Origin: Mobilisporobacter senegalensis | GTDB lineage: Bacteria; Bacillota; Clostridia; Lachnospirales; Lachnospiraceae | DNA length: 64,000 bases | Direction of reading: 5' to 3' | NCBI RefSeq assembly: GCF_003752155.1 | Contig: NZ_RJVG01000015.1 | Location: 1 to 64,000, forward strand | Part shown: positions 1-8,829 of the stretch, in pieces | How positions within the stretch are numbered: the first letter of the stretch is position 1 | Layout: every line of letters starts with the position of its first letter | Notes under the pieces: model-generated | What the model saw: the letters and a program-made list of their open reading frames with translations, nothing else | What the model was told of the DNA's origin: nothing | Databases searched by the model: none | Made by a program: the position numbers and the translations under genes

Positions 1-27
1 TTAGTTAATCGCATAACTAATTATATC

Positions 28-66
28 AAAAAATCGCTGTAAGCTCTATGCCTACAGCGATTTTTC
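28..66. terminator. Bidirectional hairpin terminator
   Basis: Perfect 13-bp inverted repeat (AAAATCGCTGTA ... TACAGCGATTTT) around an 11-nt loop, with a T-run on either strand. It would end transcripts of the minus-strand isomerase gene to its right and of any plus-strand gene left of the window. The first 27 bases are too short to say whether they hold the end of another gene. Confidence 0.75.
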
Positions 67-148
67 TTTTAGGGGAGTTTTTTTACAGCCCCTTTACTAA
101 AATTATTATTCTCATAATTGGAGAATCTAATCTTTTGATAAATCTAGC

Positions 149-1648
149 TTATTTATCTAATATGACAGATGGAATATTCAATACCATTGCAATTTTCTCG
201 AATAAAGAACCATTGTGACCAACACTCATTGCAAAGTGGTGGGTAGGAGCCTCTCCAAACCATTCATCCATATAGGAATCCGGATCTTTTTTAAATCTGA
301 CTGGCGTTTGGGTATTGCCAATTGTCATAATTGTTCCGTCTGTAGACTCTGCTTCTGTAATAATAAATTTCAAATTTCCATCGATGGTCTGAGTACATCC
401 TAAAGTTGTAATGTCACCTGTTTTTACTTTCGCTTCTACAGATACACCGGTCCCTTGTTTCCCATGATATAATCCCATTCCACGAAGAATTGGTTTCCCG
501 TTTGCAATTGCCAGATGAAAAGGACCATCATGTCCCAGAAGAATTGTCCCATCTTCATAGTCCGTTACTACGATTTCACAGAAACTTCCCCCTTTATTTA
601 CAATATCACATATTTTCATGACAAGACAAGTTTTTAAGTCCCCCTCTCCTGCACAAGGAATCCCTTTTGCAGTAAGTAGTGAATGCCCGACAATAAATCC
701 GCCTTGTAATTTTTCATATGCTCCATCAGGTGCACCATGGTAGTAATAAGTTAATGCATCCAGATTAAATTCTTCTACTAATTTTTCTTGAGCTACAGCT
801 ACTTTGGCTGACCAGTTTAGCTGTTCTTCTGTCGGTTTCTGTGCCAAAGGATCTGCCGCTACATCTTCACTAATAAGAAAGAATTCTTCAATTTCTTTTC
901 TTTTTTCCTTCACTTCATCTTCTGTTACTGTTTCTAACATTCTGTTTAGATCGCACATTTCAAGTACTTCAAGATGGGCACCTGTTTGTGCCTGGAACAT
1001 AGTAAAGTCACTATACATATCTAACATACCGCTATATGTGTTTCCTAAGAATCCAAATCTGGCATTACTAAGACCTGATTTAACACTGGCCGCCAATACC
1101 CATTCTTCTATCTGTTTCCAGGCTTTGATTGCTTCCGGACGATTTCCTGTATCTTCTTTCGTAAGAGATATTTCAGGTGTATAATCAAGACCTAATAATC
1201 CATTAACTATCTTATGCTGGATTCCTGAGCGATGAAACGCATTGGCTAGTTCAGGCACCGGACAAGCGCCACAGTGGGCAAGCCATTCTCCTGTTGTAGT
1301 CTTCTCATAATTAATCTTTGCAGTGGGTTGAAGATTTAATATTATTGTTAATGCTTTGCATCTTTGATGTACCGGAAGTACGGATGCACTGGTCACATAT
1401 GTTCCTGCATGGGCTAAGATAAGATCTACATTGTTCCCATTAAAATATTCTCCGGCTTTTTTCCCTTCTTCTTCACAATCTACAAGGCCATAGAAAAATA
1501 CTTCGGCATTCATATTTTTTACTTTTTTTGATATGAATTCACCATATTCTATCATGCGCTCCCTAAGTCCGGGAAACTGTCCCCAATAATGTTTTAATCC
1601 CATGGTATATACACCGATTCTTGCTTTTTTTGTTTCTTTTAATCTCAT
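149..1648 (-). CDS. L-fucose/L-arabinose isomerase superfamily protein
   Basis: About 499 residues, resembling the cytoplasmic L-fucose/L-arabinose isomerase fold that interconverts aldoses and ketoses using a divalent metal. Seen: an N-terminal Rossmann-like region with an 'AHAGTY' turn, a 'GEGDLKT' segment whose acidic residues match the metal-site region of the family, and a late 'APTHHFAMSVGH' stretch with candidate metal-binding histidines. The open frame begins five codons upstream, but that ATG lies inside the Shine-Dalgarno GGAGGA; the ATG at 1648 has the proper spacing, so I start there. It lies divergent from an AraC regulator and next to rhamnose genes, so a deoxysugar or pentose substrate is likely. 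The true substrate cannot be fixed from sequence. Confidence 0.8.
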   Translation of the reverse strand: MRLKETKKARIGVYTMGLKHYWGQFPGLRERMIEYGEFISKKVKNMNAEVFFYGLVDCEEEGKKAGEYFNGNNVDLILAHAGTYVTSASVLPVHQRCKALTIILNLQPTAKINYEKTTTGEWLAHCGACPVPELANAFHRSGIQHKIVNGLLGLDYTPEISLTKEDTGNRPEAIKAWKQIEEWVLAASVKSGLSNARFGFLGNTYSGMLDMYSDFTMFQAQTGAHLEVLEMCDLNRMLETVTEDEVKEKRKEIEEFFLISEDVAADPLAQKPTEEQLNWSAKVAVAQEKLVEEFNLDALTYYYHGAPDGAYEKLQGGFIVGHSLLTAKGIPCAGEGDLKTCLVMKICDIVNKGGSFCEIVVTDYEDGTILLGHDGPFHLAIANGKPILRGMGLYHGKQGTGVSVEAKVKTGDITTLGCTQTIDGNLKFIITEAESTDGTIMTIGNTQTPVRFKKDPDSYMDEWFGEAPTHHFAMSVGHNGSLFEKIAMVLNIPSVILDK

Positions 1649-1700
1649 AACAGATTCCTCCATTTATTTCAAAAGTGTTGTTAAGTTATCTAGTGATTTC

Positions 1701-1729
1701 ATTATAATGGCACATGTATTAAAATACAT
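1701..1729 (-). promoter_or_regulatory. Candidate promoter and palindrome upstream of the isomerase gene
   Basis: On the minus strand a TATAAT -10 box (complement of 1701-1706) has no good -35 hexamer 17 bases upstream; that position is instead covered by the palindrome ATGTATT-aa-AATACAT (1714-1729). A missing -35 with a palindrome in its place suggests an activator-dependent promoter, plausibly served by the divergent AraC protein. This is inference. Confidence 0.35.
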
Positions 1730-1898
1730 TACAGAATGTTGTTGAAAAATATAAGAATATTGCTGTCAATGATTTTTCTATAAAATCACTAATTTTAAAA
1801 CTTTTTTATCCTTTATAAAATATTATTGCCATGTTATACTGGATTCATGATAAGTAGATTAGACCATGAAGTTTACGGTATGATTTTATGGAGGGTTT

Positions 1899-2771
1899 AT
1901 GAAGAGACAATTTACAGAACGGGTATCCTACGATTGGTCAAAGGATTCTATACGATTAATTATTACTCCAAGCAAAGTAGCAAAATCCATCTATTTTTAT
2001 GTTCAGGAAGTTGGATATTTTAAGACTCTCCCTTCCTATTTCACAGAACGAAATAATCTAAACTCTTTTTTAATCGTCTATACTATATCCGGAAAAGGGC
2101 TCCTTCGTTATGGCAATGAAGAATTTATATTAGAACGGGGACAATGTTTTTATATAAATTGTATGGACTATCATTATTATAGTAATTTTAATAATGAACC
2201 CTGGGAATTTTTATGGATTCATTTCCTTGGGAATAATGCATTAGGGTATTATGAAGAATTTAGAAAGAATGGAGTTAATAGTTTAAAAGTTTCAGATCAA
2301 TCCCTGTTTGAAAGTACATTAAGAAAGATCATAGCCATTAATACCAATAGAGATGTCACCACGGAAGCTCTGACTTCAAAGTTGATTACTGTTCTTTTGA
2401 CTGAATTACTTATTGAAACCAGTACGAACAGTACAAAAAGTATTTTTATACCACCATCCATCAATGGAATCATGAAAGATATTGATAAAAATTTTATGGA
2501 TTCCTTAAGTTTAGATTTTTTTTCAGATAAATATAGTATTAGTAAATATCATTTAGCACGAGAGTTTAAAAGATATACGGGTACTACGATTAATGAATAT
2601 ATCATTAGCACCCGCATATCTTATGCCAAAGAACTTCTTAAGTATTCTGACCTTTCCATTGAGGAGATTACTTATGCCTGTGGTATGAATTCCGAGAGTC
2701 ATTTTATTAATCTGTTTAAATCGAGAGAAAACACTACTCCATTAGGCTATCGTAAAGAATGGATGCTATAA
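1899..2771 (+). CDS. AraC family transcriptional regulator
   Basis: 290 residues. The N-terminal half looks like a cupin-type sugar-binding domain ('GKGLLRYGNEEFILERGQCF', about 60-90). The C-terminal 100 residues hold the paired helix-turn-helix of the AraC family, with 'YSISKYHLAREFKRYTGTTI' and 'SIEEITYACGMNSESHFINL' followed by the family's final 'FKSRENTTPLGYRKE'. The ATG at 1899 follows GGAGGG by a short spacer. It sits between the isomerase gene (divergent) and rhaA/rhaB (convergent), so it probably activates one or both in response to L-rhamnose or a related sugar. The effector is inferred. Confidence 0.9.
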   Translation: MKRQFTERVSYDWSKDSIRLIITPSKVAKSIYFYVQEVGYFKTLPSYFTERNNLNSFLIVYTISGKGLLRYGNEEFILERGQCFYINCMDYHYYSNFNNEPWEFLWIHFLGNNALGYYEEFRKNGVNSLKVSDQSLFESTLRKIIAINTNRDVTTEALTSKLITVLLTELLIETSTNSTKSIFIPPSINGIMKDIDKNFMDSLSLDFFSDKYSISKYHLAREFKRYTGTTINEYIISTRISYAKELLKYSDLSIEEITYACGMNSESHFINLFKSRENTTPLGYRKEWML

Positions 2772-2780
2772 ATATTGAAT

Positions 2781-2809
2781 AACAGCCGGAACAAAAGTTC
2801 CGGCTGTTT
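2781..2809. terminator. Convergent bidirectional terminator
   Basis: Perfect 12-bp stem AACAGCCGGAAC / GTTCCGGCTGTT with a 5-nt loop, lying between the convergent AraC gene and rhaA and able to serve both. Confidence 0.8.
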
Positions 2810-2846
2810 ATGACTATATTATAAAGGGTTTATGAGAGGGCAGTGA

Positions 2847-4100
2847 TTAATTTCTTTTTGCTAAAACAGCAGCTTCATATTCTTTTACTACTTTAAACCA
2901 ATCTTCTTTTTCTGGAACATTGTTGATTTCACAGAAGTAATTCCATACATCACCAAATGGATATAATTTTAATTCTTCCTGCAGCATCATCAGTTCTGTA
3001 TAATTTCTTTCGTTTTGTAATTCTGCTAATTTTTTATTTGGTGTTAACATTGCATATAATAGGGCTTTTTGCATATTTCTCATGCCAACTACCCATGCAG
3101 AAATACGGTTGATACTTGCATCAAAGAAATCAAGTCCAATTAAAACTCTGTCAAGAGCATCACAGCGAACAATTTCTTTTGCGATTTCTTTTGTCTCATC
3201 ATCAAAGATAACTACATGGTCACTATCCCATCTGATTGGTCTTGTAACATGAAGAGCTATCTTATCTGAGAATAATAACATGGAAGGAATTTTATCTGAT
3301 ACTACTTCTGTTGGGTGATAATGTCCGTTATCCAATAAGCATAAAATATTATTCTTAGCCGCATAATTCATATAAAATTCATGGGATCCAACGGTATAAG
3401 CTTCTAAGCCAATACCAAATACTTTAGATTCCACTGCTAAATGAACTAATTCCTTATCATATCCAATAGATATAATTTGATCAAGAGAGTCTTTAAGTCT
3501 TGCTCTTGGACTGATACGATCTGCAGGGATATCTTTAAAACCATCTGGAATCCAGATATTCATTAAGCATGGCTTTCCTAATTCTTTCGCAAAATATTCT
3601 GAGATTCTGATACATGCCTTACCATGATCGATCCAGAATTTTCTAATAGATTCATCTTCACTTGATAAAGTTAAACCATCAGCCTTTGGATGTGAGAAAT
3701 AAGTAGGATTAAAATCTAAGCCCAGACCTCGTGTCTTTGCAAATTCAACCCATTTTGCAAAATGTTTTGGTTCTAATTTATCACGGTCTACTTCTTGTCC
3801 ATCTTCAAAAATTGCATAATTTGCATGTAAATTAATTCTATGTGTTCCTGGAATTAAACTTAAGGCTTTATCTATATCAGCCATTAATTCTTCCGGATTT
3901 CTAGCCTTTCCAAAGTAGTTTCCAGTTGCCTGGATTCCACCGGATAATTCTTTGCTTCCTTCAAATCCTGCAACGTCATCTCCTTGCCAGCAATGCATGG
4001 AAATAGGTACATTTTTTAATTGTTCTAAAACCTTATCCGTATCTACGCCTAAATTTTTATAAATCTCTTTTGCTGATTCATATCTTTGTTTTGTAGTCAT
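2847..4100 (-). CDS. rhaA: L-rhamnose isomerase
   Basis: 417 residues, the length of the E. coli-type RhaA. It interconverts L-rhamnose and L-rhamnulose in the cytoplasm, the first step of rhamnose breakdown. Diagnostic stretches are '[14 protein letters not shown]' near the start, '[14 protein letters not shown]' in the middle, and '[17 protein letters not shown]' followed by '[15 protein letters not shown]', which carry the family's metal-binding His and Asp residues. The start has a clear AAAGGAG. It lies 15 bases downstream of rhaB in one transcription unit. The rhamnulose-1-phosphate aldolase that usually follows is not in this window. Confidence 0.97.
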   Translation of the reverse strand: MTTKQRYESAKEIYKNLGVDTDKVLEQLKNVPISMHCWQGDDVAGFEGSKELSGGIQATGNYFGKARNPEELMADIDKALSLIPGTHRINLHANYAIFEDGQEVDRDKLEPKHFAKWVEFAKTRGLGLDFNPTYFSHPKADGLTLSSEDESIRKFWIDHGKACIRISEYFAKELGKPCLMNIWIPDGFKDIPADRISPRARLKDSLDQIISIGYDKELVHLAVESKVFGIGLEAYTVGSHEFYMNYAAKNNILCLLDNGHYHPTEVVSDKIPSMLLFSDKIALHVTRPIRWDSDHVVIFDDETKEIAKEIVRCDALDRVLIGLDFFDASINRISAWVVGMRNMQKALLYAMLTPNKKLAELQNERNYTELMMLQEELKLYPFGDVWNYFCEINNVPEKEDWFKVVKEYEAAVLAKRN

Positions 4101-4115
4101 AATAATTTCTCCTTT

Positions 4116-5519
4116 TTAAAATTCATATTTTGTTATTGGGAAAGAATCAAATACACATTGTCTTGCTTCTTCAATTGTTTTAAATTCATTTGCTTTAATC
4201 ATTTGTGCCAATATATTACCTATTGCAGTTGCTTCTGTCGGACCTGCATATACATCTTTTTTCGTATATTTTGCAGTTAATTCATTCAGATATCCCGCAT
4301 TGGAACCGCCGCCTACAATATGAATCCGATTGAAAGTTCTATTGGATATCTTCTCAATTTCTTCTACTGTATTGGCATAGCTCATGGCAAGGCTATTATA
4401 GATACATGCTGCAATTTCACCTATTGTATTAGGAACGTCCTGATTTGTTATCTTACAATATTGTTTGATTGCTTCTGTCATATTCTCAGGAGCCAGGAAA
4501 CAATCTGCATTCACATCTACTCTGGATTTAAAATCTCCTGCTGCAATTGCCATATCACATAACTGAGCAAAAGAATAGGCATCATTTAGTTCATGTCTTA
4601 CAGATTGAATCATCCAAAGGCCCATAATATTCTTTAAGTAACGGAAACGGTAATCAAAACCGCCTTCATTGGCAAAATTAGCATTTTTACTGTCTAAACT
4701 GCAATCAGCTTCCATTCTTTCAATTCCCATTAATGACCATGTCCCTGAGCTAATATACAAGTAGTCGTCATCATTTGCAGGGATTGATAGTACTGCAGAA
4801 CCAGTATCATGTGTTGCCGGTAATACAACTTCGCAGTCAAATCCCACTTCTGCTTTAATAGCATCACTGAAATTACCGACCACTGTTTTTGGAGTTGACA
4901 TTTTACAAAACATATCTTTGTTGTACCCCAGCATTTCAATTAGTTCATAATCCCAATCTTTTGTAATCGGACTTACTAACTGACCGGTTGTAGCATTGGT
5001 ATATTCTTGAAGTTTATTCCCTGTAAGTAAAAAGTTAAAATAATCAGGTATCATTAATAAGCTTTTTGCCGCAGCCATATGTTCCGGATTCTTTGTTTTC
5101 ACAGACATTAATTGATAGATTGTATTAAAGATCTGTTTTTGAATTCCTGTTCTTTGATATAAATCATCTTCAGATATGATATCATATACTAATGAATCCA
5201 TTCCTTCTGTCCTCTTATCACGATATCCAACAGTATTCCCAAGAATTTGATCATTGGAATCAAGTAATACATAATCAACCCCCCAGGTATCAATTCCCAT
5301 ACTGGCTGGTATCTTTCCTAATTCCTTACATCTTTTTAAACCATTTTTTATCTCCACAAAGAGTCTATCAAGTTCCCAACATAAGTTGCCATTTTTCTTT
5401 ACCATTCCATTTTCAAAACGGTATATTTCTTCTAAAACGATTTTCCCATCCTGAGCAGATCCTAAAATATGTCTTCCACTTGATGCTCCAATATCTACTG
5501 CCAAATAGTACTTTTGCAT
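4116..5519 (-). CDS. rhaB: Rhamnulokinase
   Basis: 467 residues of the FGGY sugar kinase family. It phosphorylates L-rhamnulose to L-rhamnulose 1-phosphate. The N-terminal 'AVDIGASSGRHILG' is the first phosphate-binding loop of the actin-like ATPase fold; 'MGIDTWGVDYVLLD' contains the catalytic-base region; 'PATHDTGSAVLSIP' and 'IHIVGGGSNAGYLNELTA' are the later nucleotide-binding loops. A strong GGAGGAG precedes the ATG. It is the first gene of rhaB-rhaA; the upstream -10 box at about 5629 lacks a good -35, fitting activator control. Confidence 0.97.
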   Translation of the reverse strand: MQKYYLAVDIGASSGRHILGSAQDGKIVLEEIYRFENGMVKKNGNLCWELDRLFVEIKNGLKRCKELGKIPASMGIDTWGVDYVLLDSNDQILGNTVGYRDKRTEGMDSLVYDIISEDDLYQRTGIQKQIFNTIYQLMSVKTKNPEHMAAAKSLLMIPDYFNFLLTGNKLQEYTNATTGQLVSPITKDWDYELIEMLGYNKDMFCKMSTPKTVVGNFSDAIKAEVGFDCEVVLPATHDTGSAVLSIPANDDDYLYISSGTWSLMGIERMEADCSLDSKNANFANEGGFDYRFRYLKNIMGLWMIQSVRHELNDAYSFAQLCDMAIAAGDFKSRVDVNADCFLAPENMTEAIKQYCKITNQDVPNTIGEIAACIYNSLAMSYANTVEEIEKISNRTFNRIHIVGGGSNAGYLNELTAKYTKKDVYAGPTEATAIGNILAQMIKANEFKTIEEARQCVFDSFPITKYEF

Positions 5520-5583
5520 TTTTGACTCCTCCTTTTATTTCTATTAACCATCAACAGATAAGTCAGGCTAAATTGCATTATAT

Positions 5584-5617
5584 TTCAGGCCATATCTGAA
5601 TCAAGTTTCACTTTATA
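5584..5617 (+). repeat. Short dispersed repeat (AAGTTTCACTTTATA family), copy 1
   Basis: TTCAG-gccatat-CTGAA hairpin followed by TCAAGTTTCACTTTATA. The same hairpin-plus-tail occurs, complete or in part, at 14621, 17876, 26063, 36828, 56568 and 62905. This copy lies in the rhaB upstream region. Confidence 0.7.
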
Positions 5618-5650
5618 CTATCATTATAAACATTTAAGCCCAAAATATAA

Positions 5651-5677
5651 GGACGTTATTTGATTAAAATAACGTCC
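5651..5677 (-). terminator. Hairpin terminator
   Basis: GGACGTTATTT / AAATAACGTCC, a perfect 11-bp stem. On the minus strand it is followed by TTATATTTT, so it can end the transcript that leaves the DUF4846 gene after crossing the repeat array. It also separates that transcript from the rhaB promoter region. Confidence 0.6.
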
Positions 5678-5691
5678 TCTTTTGCGCGATG

Positions 5692-6093
5692 GCAATGAGC
5701 CGAGCGTCATCATATATTAAGATGAGTTCATGCTTGCATGAAAATTTATCTTAATATATGATGACATTGGGCGAAGCCCGCGAGATTTAGAAATACGTTA
5801 GTGTTTCTAAATCTTGTTGCTCGGCTTAGATTATCATAACTATATAAACATTGGGCGAAGCCCGCGAGATTTAGAAATACGTTGATTTAGAAATACGTTA
5901 GTGTTTCTAAATCTTGTTGCTCGGCTTAGATTATCATAACTATATAAACATTGGGCGAAGCCCGCGAGATTTAGAAATACGTTAGTGTTTCTAAATCTTG
6001 TTGCTCGGCTTAGATTATCATAACTATATAAACATTGGGCGAAGCCCGCGAGATTTAGAAATACGCTAGTGTTTCTAAATCTTGTTGCTCGGC
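5692..6093. repeat. Tandem palindromic repeat array (84-bp unit, 4 copies) with a long leading hairpin
   Basis: The left part is GCAATGAGCCGAGCG followed by a perfect 18-bp inverted repeat (5706-5723 with 5748-5765) enclosing a second hairpin, TTCATGC-tt-GCATGAA. Four units follow, starting at 5766, 5850, 5950 and 6034. Units 1 and 3 are 84 bp; unit 2 is 100 bp because of a 16-bp internal duplication; unit 4 is cut short. Each unit holds GGGC-gaa-GCCC and the perfect stem GATTTAGAAA / TTTCTAAATC, then CTTGTTGCTCGGC. Units are almost identical, implying recent expansion. The right end stops against the stop codon of the DUF4846 gene. No cas genes or unique spacers, so it is not CRISPR. Confidence 0.9.
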
Positions 6094-6098
6094 CTATA

Positions 6099-7439
6099 TC
6101 ATTCCATCCATCTCTTTAAACTCCCCTCTTCAAAGGTCCATTGGGGAGTTTTCAGCGGATATACTATTTCATTGTCGTAATACCACGGATCTTCTTCATG
6201 CAAAGGATTCTTCAGAACATGAAATTCCTGAGCAGGCATAAACCCTTGTGCCAAAAGATAAGCCCGGTCTCCATTTTCCTTTACTGCGGCATCTACTACT
6301 AAGACACAATGTCCGGGACTTCCCCCTTTTATAAACATATCACCAGCCTGAATATTCTCTAACCCTATTTTTTCACTTTCTCTGTCTAATGATAACGTTC
6401 CTGCATAAATAAAAACTGTGTCCAGAAACTTTCGAAAAGTTTCATAAGAGTCATCGTAGGCTGCCGTTTTTACCCATGAAGTTTGATTCCCATTTACTTT
6501 TAAACGATTCCCATCCCTCCATTTTATATATTCCATGAGAAAATTGTTGGTAAGATGAAAAGCAATTTTATCATACTCCTCATTTGACCAGTAATATTCT
6601 GCATATATTCTTATAATGGAATCTGCGCATTGTTGTAAATCTTTCTCTCCAATATCTATATCAAAAACAGCAATGTGAACATCCTGATTATTTTTCTCAT
6701 CACCATTGTATAATAATACAGGACTACCATCCCTTTTTAGGGGCAATTTTCTCATAAATGCCATAAAACTATTGTTGTCTTCTTCTGTTCTGACATAATC
6801 TTTCGGTGGAATAATCCGTGTTGCCAAATTGTTGCCCTCCGGCAAAATGGTATGAAATACTTCCACATCCTCCTGTAACATCTCTTCGTTATCTACCTGA
6901 GTGGTACTCCCATCTGTTCTAAGTATAAATCCATATTCACATTCATTTTTACCCCAATTACATAGAATCCGAAATCCACGTATGGTATTTCCCTTCTTAT
7001 AATCCTCGCTGTTAGAACTTAAAAATGAAGCAAGGTTGGATTTTAGTTGAAATCTATATGCTCCATCTTCCTTCTCCAGTGCAATTATTTCCTTTGCTTT
7101 ATCAGAATATTTAAGATTTCCCTCTTTCGTCAGTATATAATCCGTTACGGTTATCTTATCCGGATTATTTTCCTTAAATTCTATTTGCACCATTTCACCT
7201 AATTGAACATAAGGTATCTGATTATTCTGCTTTATAATTGTTTTGAAAACATCTTCCCTGTCATAAACTGCTCCATTCCACTCATTTAAACCAACTTCCG
7301 TATTTATCAGTTGATCTTCAATCTTTACAGTAATATCCGGTGGATTTGCAATGCTATTCTGCTCCAGATAATATACCATTCCAATAAATATTATACATAG
7401 AACTATAGCCGTAAATATACTCAAATATTTTTTATTCAT
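6099..7439 (-). CDS. DUF4846 protein, membrane-anchored
   Basis: 446 residues from the ATG at 7439, which follows AAGGAAGTG; an upstream in-frame start at 7472 has no ribosome-binding site. Residues 5-25 form one hydrophobic segment, a signal anchor, so the rest is probably outside the membrane. The C-terminal 220 residues match DUF4846 as I know it: 'FMAFMRKLPLKRDGSPVLLY', 'ADSIIRIYAEYYWSNEEYD', 'GDMFIKGGSPGHCVLVVDAA' and a final 'LAQGFMPAQEFHVLKNP'. The domain's function is not known to me; the 'GGSPGHCVLVVD' stretch hints at a papain-like/NlpC-type Cys-His arrangement but I cannot confirm a catalytic site. It follows the cis-prenyltransferase gene. Confidence 0.85.
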   Translation of the reverse strand: MNKKYLSIFTAIVLCIIFIGMVYYLEQNSIANPPDITVKIEDQLINTEVGLNEWNGAVYDREDVFKTIIKQNNQIPYVQLGEMVQIEFKENNPDKITVTDYILTKEGNLKYSDKAKEIIALEKEDGAYRFQLKSNLASFLSSNSEDYKKGNTIRGFRILCNWGKNECEYGFILRTDGSTTQVDNEEMLQEDVEVFHTILPEGNNLATRIIPPKDYVRTEEDNNSFMAFMRKLPLKRDGSPVLLYNGDEKNNQDVHIAVFDIDIGEKDLQQCADSIIRIYAEYYWSNEEYDKIAFHLTNNFLMEYIKWRDGNRLKVNGNQTSWVKTAAYDDSYETFRKFLDTVFIYAGTLSLDRESEKIGLENIQAGDMFIKGGSPGHCVLVVDAAVKENGDRAYLLAQGFMPAQEFHVLKNPLHEEDPWYYDNEIVYPLKTPQWTFEEGSLKRWME

Positions 7440-7501
7440 TCCAATCACTTCCTTAATAAAAAAAGCAAGCATATGAATATATACCCGCCTATAAAAAATA
7501 A

Positions 7502-8137
7502 TCAGCCACCTAACGTTATATCCTGTTTATTATACCACTCTATTGCATCTTTAAAATGTTCCGTCTTAAAATCAGGCCACATTTCATCGATCACATAAAA
7601 ATCTGAATACACCGATTGTACCGGTAAAAATCCAGACAATCTTCTTGTATTTCCCCAACGTATAATTAAATCGATTCTTGAAATATCTCTTGAATGTAAT
7701 TGATGTATTATTGGCATCTCCTTTGAAGACTGAATACAAGACAAATCCCATTCCCATCCGTAATTAACAAGGAAATTGACCTTCATTCCTCCTCCTGCTA
7801 TATCCGTACGTCTGGTATACGGTAATAATTCTTTAGGAAAAGATTCTGACTCAGTGTTACCAACAATTAATAAAGATGTTCCTTCCATAGATATCATATG
7901 AACCGCTTCCACACATGCCTTTTGAAATGCTTCCTGCTGAATTTTAGGTCTTTTGCAATTATCGGCAGTAAAACCATAATAAGTAATTTCCTCAATCCCA
8001 TACGCTTTTGCCTGTCTTAATAGTTCCAGCCCAGGAGCCAGTCCATGCTGATATCCTTCTTCTTTCCCAAGGCCCTGGCCTTTCGCCCATCTTCTATTAC
8101 CATCCGGAATAATTCCAATGTGATTTGGTATTCTCAA
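7502..8137 (-). CDS. Cis-prenyltransferase (undecaprenyl diphosphate synthase family), short
   Basis: 211 residues, shorter than the usual 240-260 of UppS. The family condenses isopentenyl diphosphate units onto an allylic primer. Seen: 'HIGIIPDGNRRWAKGQG' (substrate P-loop, with Asp and Asn kept), 'YGFTADNCKRP' where UppS has 'FSTENWKRP', and the C-terminal 'DLIIRWGNTRRLSGFLP' plus 'VYSDFYVIDEMWPDF' that bind the second substrate. The altered central motif and short length suggest a paralogue making another chain length or acting on another primer, rather than the housekeeping enzyme. The start is TTG, behind AAAGGATG. Confidence 0.85.
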   Translation of the reverse strand: MRIPNHIGIIPDGNRRWAKGQGLGKEEGYQHGLAPGLELLRQAKAYGIEEITYYGFTADNCKRPKIQQEAFQKACVEAVHMISMEGTSLLIVGNTESESFPKELLPYTRRTDIAGGGMKVNFLVNYGWEWDLSCIQSSKEMPIIHQLHSRDISRIDLIIRWGNTRRLSGFLPVQSVYSDFYVIDEMWPDFKTEHFKDAIEWYNKQDITLGG

Positions 8138-8214
8138 GTAAACACATCCTTTCTATCTACTTAAAAATACTACCCCATTTATGATGAATTATTCTATGTA
8201 TTATAAATCAATGA

Positions 8215-8475
8215 TTAGCCGTTGGATGAAATGAGATTTAATGCGCGATAATAGTCCTTCTTAGACACATAAATATAAAACTCTTTTTCATAATTCAGGT
8301 TAAGTGCAAACCCCTCATAACTTAACTGATTTTTATGATTCATTATATATTTACTCTTCTTGTTTACAAACCTTGCTACATGTTTAATATGATTAGCCGT
8401 TAATATATCACTAATCTTACCTTTTTCAAATACAAGAAAACCATGATATACAACTTTCCGATTCCAAAATAACAT
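8215..8475 (-). CDS. Small protein, DUF2007-like
   Basis: 86 residues with a strong GGGAGGTA before the ATG. The pattern 'VFEKGKISDILTANHIKH' (helix after a strand) and a final 'EFYIYVSKKDYYRALNLIS' resembles the small alpha/beta DUF2007 'putative signal transducing' domain, but the match is by eye. No transmembrane segment. It is part of a minus-strand run with the prenyltransferase and pgsA genes. Function unknown. Confidence 0.65.
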   Translation of the reverse strand: MLFWNRKVVYHGFLVFEKGKISDILTANHIKHVARFVNKKSKYIMNHKNQLSYEGFALNLNYEKEFYIYVSKKDYYRALNLISSNG

Positions 8476-8509
8476 AACTACCTCCCAAAATAATAAATGA
8501 AATAATTAT

Positions 8510-8749
8510 TTACTCGTTCTTACTGATATAAATTTTTAAAGCTTTAATTGCTAAGATCAAACAGTAAATACTTAAGAACATTATCCCAATTCCCATTCCA
8601 TAGAGAATAAGGGTGATAATTGATATTGGTAACAGATACACTAAAACACCATCTCCCATTTTTAAGATTATATTTTCCAGTTGATGCAAAAAATTCATTT
8701 TATTAATAACATTATATACCATTATACATAATGTTTCAATATTTTCCAT
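8510..8749 (-). CDS. Small hypothetical membrane protein
   Basis: 79 residues. The second half is strongly hydrophobic ('VLVYLLPISIITLILYGMGI' then 'IMFLSIYCLILAIKALKIYI'), giving one long or two adjacent membrane helices and a basic tail. No convincing ribosome-binding site precedes the ATG at 8749; internal starts (for example at 8722) are possible. I do not recognise the family. Its place between pgsA and another small gene on the same strand makes it plausible but not certain. Confidence 0.45.
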   Translation of the reverse strand: MENIETLCIMVYNVINKMNFLHQLENIILKMGDGVLVYLLPISIITLILYGMGIGIMFLSIYCLILAIKALKIYISKNE

Positions 8750-8829
8750 GGAATCTATTACCAGGTCTTCTCTGCCTGGATTTTAATAGCATGCAATAGG
8801 TATTACCCGTTCATAACACCTATATTGAT

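Noticed and set aside
1-42. End of a plus-strand gene entering from the left (frame open to a TAA at 40-42)
   Set aside because: Fourteen codons are too few to judge, and the frame would run into the terminator stem; earlier stops exist in the other frames.
804-1184. 126-codon plus-strand frame inside the isomerase gene
   Set aside because: Antisense shadow of a well-supported family gene; no ribosome-binding site and no family-like sequence.
1826-2023. 65-codon plus-strand frame overlapping the AraC gene start
   Set aside because: Overlaps the AraC gene in another frame without a ribosome-binding site; the AraC frame is clearly coding.
5192-5599. 135-codon plus-strand frame over the rhaB start
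   Set aside because: Antisense to rhaB's conserved N-terminus; low-complexity composition.
5766-6093. CRISPR-like spacing of repeats
   Set aside because: The whole unit repeats, there are no unique spacers, and no cas genes are in the window. Same reasoning applies to 13220-13365.
8750-8829. Weak hairpins (CCAGG/CCTGG and ATAGGT/ACCTAT) after pgsA
   Set aside because: Short or mismatched stems without a T-run; not convincing as a terminator.
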